Assembly (NCBI RefSeq): GCF_024721015.1
Contig: NZ_JANAIF010000006.1
Coordinates: 43,235-107,234 of the forward strand
Source of the DNA: Xenorhabdus bovienii
GTDB lineage: Bacteria > Pseudomonadota > Gammaproteobacteria > Enterobacterales > Enterobacteriaceae
Direction: 5' to 3'
Length of the DNA stretch: 64,000 nt
Shown here: one piece after another, positions 58,600 to 64,000 of the stretch
How the letters are laid out: each line of letters opens with the position of its first letter
Numbering within the stretch: position 1 is the first letter of the stretch
Translations under genes and position numbers: made by a program
The notes under the pieces: generated by a model
What the model saw: the letters and a program-made list of their open reading frames with translations, nothing else
Databases searched by the model: none
What the model was told of the DNA's origin: nothing

Positions 58600-61500
58600 A
58601 GGTCACTCACCGCTTGAGATTGCATAATCGTCCCGATAATCCGAGAAAATGCCTGAATGTTGGAATTCATGAACAACCCTTCGATAATGTCCTGCTCTCC
58701 GGCGGGAGTAATATTAAATTCCTGTCGCAGAGCACTGAGCAGACCAACGGCATGCAGTGAGTCACCACCAATATCGAAGAAGCCATCGGTAACATCGAAG
58801 TCATCATGCTGGAGCTGTGCCTGCCAGAGTTGTAAAATTTTCGTTTCTATCTCATTGGCCGGATCGACGGCGATTGCTGTGTGTTCTTCGCTATCAGCCC
58901 AAGGAAGTGGTAGCGCCTTACGGTCAATTTTGCCGTTGCTGGTTAATGGCATATGAGCCAGCAACACGTAATAGCTCGGCACCATATAGGACGGCAGTGT
59001 ATTGCGGGCAATTTCCCTCAACTGTTCCTGAAAATGGGTAGGCTCTTCTGACGTATCCGCAGCAGAGGGAACCACGTAGGCCACGATATGCCGCTGACCG
59101 GTTTTGGCATGGACGGGGGCATCCATAACCACGTGACCGGCGTTTTCGTGGGTCAAGAGACAGGCTTCAATTTCACCTAATTCAATGCGATATCCATTAA
59201 TTTTCACCTGATTATCTTCACGACCCAGAATTTCTATCAGGCCGTTAGCCATATAGCGTCCCAGATCTCCCGTCTTGTATAACCGCTCGCTAGTAACAGG
59301 ATGGGTAATGAATCGCTGCGCCGTTTTTTCGAGATCGCCCAGATAACCCAAAGTAACGCCCTCTCCCCCAATATAGAGTTCGCCGGTCACCCAGTTGGGA
59401 CAAGGTGAAAGCCAATTGTTCAGGACATGGAATTTCTGGTTTGCCAATGGCTTGCCATAAGGAATACTTTTCCAATTTTTATCAATATCTTCAATTGGAT
59501 AGCATATCGACCAAATAGAACCTTCGGTTGCGCCACCAAGACTGATGATCGCCGTATTGGGCAGATTTTCCCGAATCCGCTCAGGCAGATCGATAGGGAT
59601 CCAGTCACCGCTCATCAGTATCAGTCTTACTTGTGTCTGAGCCAGATCGGCACCATTTCGGTCTACCAAAACCTTGACAGGAGCAGGCACGCTGTTCCAG
59701 ATAGTAATCTGATGTTTAATCAGCGTTTCAAACCAGATTTTCGGATCATTAGCCGTTTCAGAGGTTGAAAAGACAACCTTTCCTCCTGCCCCCAGCACGC
59801 CGAAATAATCATATACGGACAGGTCAAATCCGGCAGGTGCAACGGATAAAACCGTGTCCTTTTCTGTCACATGAAATTTGCGATTGATATCCAGTACCGT
59901 GTTCGCTGCATTGCGATGGGAAGCCATGACCCCTTTCGGTTCCCCTGTTGAACCCGAGGTAAAGATGACATATGCCAAATCATCCAACGCTTGCACGGAA
60001 GAGAAATGAGCAGAGATCTTCTGTTCTGTATCCATTGCCTCAGACATCAGGCACTCATCCAGATTGATCCGGAATAAATCAACCAATTCACCCTCGTTAA
60101 AAAGGCTGCTCTCAGTGACGATACCTTTGGCGGAGCAGCGCCTGAGCAAGTTCATCCGACGCTCTGCGGGAAGCTGAGGATCAATGGCGACATAGGCCGC
60201 TCCCGACATGAGAATCCCCAATACCCCAAGCACCAATGCAGGGCCTTGTGGCAGGGAAACCGCCACAATATCATTTGGATGAATCTGGACTGAGGCACGA
60301 AGAGATTTTGCAACTTCACTGGCGCCCTTGACCATTTCGGCATAAGTAAAGTGCTTTTCGCCCTGCACAAGGGCAATGGAATGGGGGAATTTCTCTGCGG
60401 CCTGCAAAATCATTTCATGCAGAAGTTGGGGAGCAAGATCAATATCCGTTGCATTAGCCTTGGCACGTTCTGCCATATCGGACGCAGGAAGTTTTACCAA
60501 TGATCCGGTTTTGCCCCACACAGAATCATCTTCTGCACAGACGATGAGGAGCGCCATATAACTATCCAGCATGGCTTCAACCATACCATCGGGGAACAGC
60601 TCATTAACCGTATTCCAGTTAATCTGGACGATGCCATCAAGGCGAACGATTTGGTTTTCCAGCCATACCTGAGGGGTTTGATTACTGCTATAAACCTGCA
60701 CCGTGCCAGCCCAGTCCATATCCGTAACAACATCGTCTAAATTGGCTGTCAGAGTATTGCTGAATACCACCGGTGCAGAAACTGCGCGGCTGCCATGACT
60801 GCGACGAGTCAGCTCCCTCAAGACCTGAACGCCATTGTAGGAAGAATGCCAACGATTCATCAGCAAATCAGTCTGAAGCTGTACTAACCGATCATTGAAA
60901 CTATCGTCTTCTGTCCCCTGTATTGCCAGTAATGTAGGTTGCAGGAAGTTCCCGACAATATTTTCAACCTCTGCAAAATAGGGACGACGACCAAGTTGTG
61001 TGATGGTCAATGTAAAAGTCTGACGTTTTGACCACTGACGGAGAACTTCTGCATAGGCTCCCAACAACAACGTTTCAAGCGTCAGTTTTTGCTGCTCTGC
61101 TTTTTTCTTAAGAGCGGATAAGGTTTCTGTCGCTATTTTCCGACTGTAACGCTTGAACATCGGTGGAGAAATCAATTCAGGGGCGTTTTTCAATGGCAAT
61201 TCAGGGGATGGCGGTAAGTTATCGAACTGTTGTTCCCAATAAGCTTTATCATATTGCCCTTGTGGTTGTCCCTGTAGATAACGTTCAGCCTTGATATAAT
61301 TTTGAAAATTCGCTTCGTCATCTAATTCAGGCAATTCGCAGCCTTGATAAACCCGCCCCCAGTCCCGCAATACCAATCTGACGCTATGAAGATCCATGAA
61401 CATCAAATCAAAATAGAGGTGCAAACGGATAATTTCATCACTGAGTATCGTTGCGCGTATATCAAATGACGGGATTTTATCCACGGGTAATAACTGTGTT

Positions 61501-62006
61501 TCCATTTTCTGACGAATATCTGCCAGCTGTTTATCTTTTTCTGATGCCGGCCACGCTCTGCCATCCTGAATAGAAATAGTATAGGTCAATGATTCAGACA
61601 AAACCCGCTGCTGACCATCTGAAGATAGCGCAGTCCGCAGCATGGGATGATATTCAACCACCTTGTTCAGTGCGTCATTCAGTGCCTTGATATCTAAGGA
61701 TTTGACATCCCATTCGGTATACAGGCAACTCGTCCGCCCGCCCAGTTCCAACCCAGGATTACGGCCGATCAGGTAAGCATATTGAATATCCGTCAGTGGA
61801 AAATCGTCTGTTGTCGACTCTTTTGTAAATAACGTTTTGGGAATAGTCATATTTAGTGGCAATACACTGCAAAGCATTTCGTGAATCTGCTGTGTGAGAT
61901 GAGATATTCCCGCTTCTGTATTTTTATTTTCTAGTTCAGCTAATTCAGAAGAAGAAAGAGAAACTTGTAATCCAGACTCTTGCAATGCCCTGAGAAAATG
62001 TTGCAT
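58596..62006 (-). CDS. NRPS Cy-A-T, cysteine-activating (HlmE-type), dithiolopyrrolone synthetase
   Basis: 1136 residues. In order: a short N-terminal helical part resembling a TubC-type docking domain (1-50); a heterocyclisation domain (~65-490) with FPLTDIQYAYLIGR and the Cy signature D200-LMFM-D205; an adenylation domain (~525-1035) with A3 FTSGSTGEPKG (682-692), A7 YKTGDLGRY and A8 NQVKINGYRIELGE; and a carrier domain with the phosphopantetheine Ser1083 in GGDSLHA. Reading the specificity positions gives D728 L729 Y732 N771 L797 S799 L823 I831 W832 K1026, i.e. DLYNLSLIWK, the code I know for cysteine. There is no C-terminal thioesterase; the separate one replaces it. First gene of the operon. 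Confidence 0.93.
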   Translation of the reverse strand: MQHFLRALQESGLQVSLSSSELAELENKNTEAGISHLTQQIHEMLCSVLPLNMTIPKTLFTKESTTDDFPLTDIQYAYLIGRNPGLELGGRTSCLYTEWDVKSLDIKALNDALNKVVEYHPMLRTALSSDGQQRVLSESLTYTISIQDGRAWPASEKDKQLADIRQKMETQLLPVDKIPSFDIRATILSDEIIRLHLYFDLMFMDLHSVRLVLRDWGRVYQGCELPELDDEANFQNYIKAERYLQGQPQGQYDKAYWEQQFDNLPPSPELPLKNAPELISPPMFKRYSRKIATETLSALKKKAEQQKLTLETLLLGAYAEVLRQWSKRQTFTLTITQLGRRPYFAEVENIVGNFLQPTLLAIQGTEDDSFNDRLVQLQTDLLMNRWHSSYNGVQVLRELTRRSHGSRAVSAPVVFSNTLTANLDDVVTDMDWAGTVQVYSSNQTPQVWLENQIVRLDGIVQINWNTVNELFPDGMVEAMLDSYMALLIVCAEDDSVWGKTGSLVKLPASDMAERAKANATDIDLAPQLLHEMILQAAEKFPHSIALVQGEKHFTYAEMVKGASEVAKSLRASVQIHPNDIVAVSLPQGPALVLGVLGILMSGAAYVAIDPQLPAERRMNLLRRCSAKGIVTESSLFNEGELVDLFRINLDECLMSEAMDTEQKISAHFSSVQALDDLAYVIFTSGSTGEPKGVMASHRNAANTVLDINRKFHVTEKDTVLSVAPAGFDLSVYDYFGVLGAGGKVVFSTSETANDPKIWFETLIKHQITIWNSVPAPVKVLVDRNGADLAQTQVRLILMSGDWIPIDLPERIRENLPNTAIISLGGATEGSIWSICYPIEDIDKNWKSIPYGKPLANQKFHVLNNWLSPCPNWVTGELYIGGEGVTLGYLGDLEKTAQRFITHPVTSERLYKTGDLGRYMANGLIEILGREDNQVKINGYRIELGEIEACLLTHENAGHVVMDAPVHAKTGQRHIVAYVVPSAADTSEEPTHFQEQLREIARNTLPSYMVPSYYVLLAHMPLTSNGKIDRKALPLPWADSEEHTAIAVDPANEIETKILQLWQAQLQHDDFDVTDGFFDIGGDSLHAVGLLSALRQEFNITPAGEQDIIEGLFMNSNIQAFSRIIGTIMQSQAVSDL

Positions 62007-62577
62007 ACATTATCCTCTATCGTGTAGCAGAGAAATCGAGTTTTCTCTATGTGATATTGTTTTTAGTTACTTGTAGTAAATTTTTTAAAACCAAAATCAA
62101 ATAATTCCGATAAATATTCTGAAACATAATTAAACTGGTTTAATATTGAATATTAAAAAATAATTGCGAGATTAAAAACCAACCCCCTATTTATATTATT
62201 TTCCCTCAAAAATTAATAATTAAATATCCAGCTTTAATGTGATGATATTGATCGCCCAACAATATTGCAACATTTTTATAACCATAAATTATATCTAATA
62301 ACGATATCAAATTAACAATTAATGTTATATGAGAGTTATCATAATAAATAGTCGCAACTAATTAAATATAAGAGTAATTTTAACATATCATTTTTTATGA
62401 TACGTCATTTTATATGTTGATGTAAGTATTTGACACATATTAATAATAAAAAAAGACATAATGAAATAATTATTAATAATACATTAACGGGATAGGTAAA
62501 TAGGTGATAAAGAGTAGTGATTAGTATATACCGTCGATAAACATAAAGTTATTTATCGACGGTTATTAAGATTGACG
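62007..62577. other. AT-rich promoter region upstream of the dithiolopyrrolone operon
   Basis: 571 bases with no supported gene, very AT-rich. It must contain the operon promoter. No known regulator site was identified. A 12-bp perfect hairpin at 62530-62563 lies at its far end. Confidence 0.5.
62530..62563 (-). terminator. Perfect 12-bp hairpin after the DUF2938 gene
   Basis: ACCGTCGATAAA (62530-62541) and TTTATCGACGGT (62552-62563), 15 bases past the DUF2938 stop. No long T-run follows. Confidence 0.6.
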
Positions 62578-63075
62578 TTAAGAAAATAATGTCAGGAAGA
62601 GTGCAGCTAAATAAAGACCAACACCATAAGACGTGTGCGCCATCAGGCTTCTTAATCTGGCGATATTAGGCGTGGGGGTTTTGGATGCTGCAATTCCCAT
62701 TCCCATACCGGGCTGCATAATAAAATAAGGCGCGACGACAGTAACGACACCAACAATCAATGCAGGGATCAAAGTGGGATTTTTCGCCCAATCCAGCCCC
62801 CAAATCAATAATAAAAGTCCCGCGAAAATAATCCCAATCAGGTAATGGGCGAACCAGCCAATCCCAGTTTCACCTTTCACGGGCTCAGCCTGTACAATGC
62901 TTTTATGGACAAATATCCCTTTTGGAATATGCCCAATCCAGCGACCTACCATGGAATAATTCAGTGATGGCACTCCAAAGCTGCGTTTTATGAAAACCGC
63001 CCAAAGATCCATCACAACCGTTGCACCAGCCCCGATCAATACCGAACGAACAATCAACTCCAGTCCTTCATTCAT
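62578..63075 (-). CDS. DUF2938-family membrane protein
   Basis: A 165-residue protein with about four transmembrane segments (VLIGAGATVVMDLWAVFI; YLIGIIFAGLLLLIWGLDW; PALIVGVVTVVAPYFIMQPG; YGVGLYLAALFLTLF). The GRWIGHIPKGIFVHK and MQPGMGMGIAASKTP blocks fit DUF2938, whose function is unknown. AGGAGG precedes the start by 10 bases. It is divergent from an ArsR-rhodanese regulator across a long palindrome, so it is probably that regulator's target. Confidence 0.82.
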   Translation of the reverse strand: MNEGLELIVRSVLIGAGATVVMDLWAVFIKRSFGVPSLNYSMVGRWIGHIPKGIFVHKSIVQAEPVKGETGIGWFAHYLIGIIFAGLLLLIWGLDWAKNPTLIPALIVGVVTVVAPYFIMQPGMGMGIAASKTPTPNIARLRSLMAHTSYGVGLYLAALFLTLFS

Positions 63076-63153
63076 TTGTTGCTATCCTCCTAATTTGGCC
63101 ATTCATCGCAGTTGAATCACTTATCTGACACTCGCAGCGTCCAAAAAACTTTG

Positions 63154-63193
63154 ATATTATTGCATTCAATGAATTTATTGAATGTAATAATAT
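63154..63193. promoter_or_regulatory. 17-bp near-perfect palindrome, likely ArsR-type operator
   Basis: Left arm 63154-63170 and right arm 63177-63193 match at 16 of 17 positions around the spacer GAATTT; the core is ATTCAAT...ATTGAAT. It lies 10 bases before the ArsR-rhodanese start and 78 before the DUF2938 start. Confidence 0.7.
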
Positions 63194-63203
63194 TGGAAGC
63201 CAA

Positions 63204-63845
63204 ATGTCAATGTTTGATAAACAAACTCTCGTTGAGATCGCGGAAATTGCCAAAGTACTGGGGAATACCCACCGCCTGACACTGCTTGAATGTTTGGCCG
63301 ATACCGAGCAATCCGTCGAACGTCTGTCGGATTTATCCGGCCTGTCTGTTGCCAACACTTCCCAGCATCTACAGCACCTCAAGCGCGTGGGACTGCTTCA
63401 GTCCCGCAAAGAAGGCAAGCATGTTCTTTATCGGCAGGGAGAAGGCCCGATAACAGATATTATCTCCGCACTCCTGCAATATGCTGAATTTAACCGCACA
63501 GAAATGCGCAGGCTGATCGATGATACAAATAACCAGGAATCCATTTCATGGGAAGAACTGCTGGATCGGATCAAAGAAAAAAGCATGACATTGCTTGATG
63601 TCAGGCCAAAAGAGGAATTTGAACAAGGCCATTTGCCGAACGCCATCAATATTCCGGTCGATGAATTGGGAAACAGACTGGACGAACTTTCTGCCAGTCA
63701 GGAACTTATCGCCTATTGTCGAGGCCCTTATTGCGTTCTCTCTGCCAATGCCCTCGAATTGCTGCGTGCTAAAGGCGTTCGCGCCCGCCGCTTTAAAAAA
63801 GGGTTCTCAGGCTGGAAAGATGCGGGAATGCGTATCGAAGTATGA
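63204..63845 (+). CDS. ArsR-family regulator fused to a rhodanese domain
   Basis: 213 residues. The N-terminal winged HTH (~5-95) has LANTSQHLQHLKRVGLLQSRKEG-type recognition helix and wing (seen as VANTSQHLQHLKRVGLL). The C-terminal rhodanese domain (~110-213) has TLLDVRPKEEFEQGHLPNAINIP and the active-site loop CRGPYC, with catalytic Cys. The HTH half has one Cys only (LLECLAD), so it lacks the dithiol pair of BigR/SqrR-type persulfide sensors; sensing could use the rhodanese Cys. Two close ATGs exist (63204, 63210). It probably represses itself and the DUF2938 gene. Confidence 0.88.
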   Translation: MSMFDKQTLVEIAEIAKVLGNTHRLTLLECLADTEQSVERLSDLSGLSVANTSQHLQHLKRVGLLQSRKEGKHVLYRQGEGPITDIISALLQYAEFNRTEMRRLIDDTNNQESISWEELLDRIKEKSMTLLDVRPKEEFEQGHLPNAINIPVDELGNRLDELSASQELIAYCRGPYCVLSANALELLRAKGVRARRFKKGFSGWKDAGMRIEV

Positions 63846-63861
63846 TCTTAAATTTAGCGTT

Positions 63862-63884
63862 TTCAGGCCAGTCATTGGCCTGAA
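63862..63884 (+). terminator. Terminator-like hairpin after the ArsR-rhodanese gene
   Basis: TTCAGGCCA (63862-63870) pairs with TGGCCTGAA (63876-63884), 17 bases after the stop. The sequence from here to 64000 shows no complete gene. Confidence 0.6.
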
Positions 63885-64000
63885 TATAATAATGAATTGG
63901 TTTTACTTATAAAGTTAACTATTTATATCCGTCGTCATTGAAGATGCTTGATTTTTCATTTGTATCAGATCATGATCGCGCTCATGAAAATTAATCTGAC

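Overview
The window looks like a chromosomal stretch from an entomopathogenic enterobacterium, most probably Xenorhabdus. It encodes a complete xaxA/xaxB (xenorhabdolysin) toxin pair and a dithiolopyrrolone (xenorhabdin/holomycin-type) gene cluster. It also carries an enterobacterial housekeeping backbone in a recognisable order: exbD-exbB-metC-yghB-dkgA, then carB-carA-dapB, ispH-fkpB-lspA-ileS-ribF-rpsT, nhaR-nhaA, dnaJ-dnaK and satP. No tRNA, rRNA or CRISPR array was recognised. All statements rest on reading the sequence and remembered family knowledge; no searches were run.

Layout. Positions 1-7 kb hold the 3' end of rdgC, an OmpC/OmpF-like porin, a TetR regulator, an unusual hypB standing alone, and a secreted GH20 chitobiase. 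Positions 7.2-9.5 kb hold xaxB and xaxA. Positions 10.2-15.8 kb hold the Fur-box-associated exbBD genes, metC, yghB, dkgA and a small membrane protein. Positions 15.8-21.5 kb hold carB, carA and dapB. Accessory island 1 (21.5-29.4 kb, AT-rich) holds a flavin monooxygenase-like gene, a TauE/SafE exporter, a decayed IS630 transposase, an AraC regulator, azlC-azlD and a membrane desaturase-like gene. Positions 29.5-38.1 kb hold the ispH-to-nhaA backbone.

Accessory island 2 (38.3-46.3 kb) holds an EamA transporter and a likely five-gene operon: ALAS-like PLP synthase, GNAT, Gfo/Idh/MocA oxidoreductase, long AsnB-type amidotransferase and MFS exporter. A divergent MmyB-type XRE regulator sits next to it. 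I know of no described product for this combination, and it is the best candidate for an undescribed system here. Positions 46.4-50.4 kb hold dnaJ, dnaK and satP.

Accessory island 3 (50.5-63.9 kb) starts with an MHS-type transporter. It continues with the dithiolopyrrolone operon, read right to left: NRPS (Cy-A-T with a cysteine code), GMC oxidoreductase, thioesterase, acyl-CoA dehydrogenase, GNAT acyltransferase, truncated globin, metallophosphoesterase and PPC-decarboxylase-like flavoprotein. It ends with a DUF2938 membrane protein divergent from an ArsR-rhodanese regulator, with a long palindrome between them.

How the parts fit. The NRPS should activate and cyclodehydrate cysteine. The three redox enzymes and the decarboxylase would then convert a Cys-Cys unit to the bicyclic ene-dithiol core, and the GNAT would add the acyl chain. 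The dithiol oxidase that closes and protects the disulfide in the holomycin pathway is not in this window. The three accessory islands interrupt a gene order otherwise shared with the first minute of the E. coli chromosome.
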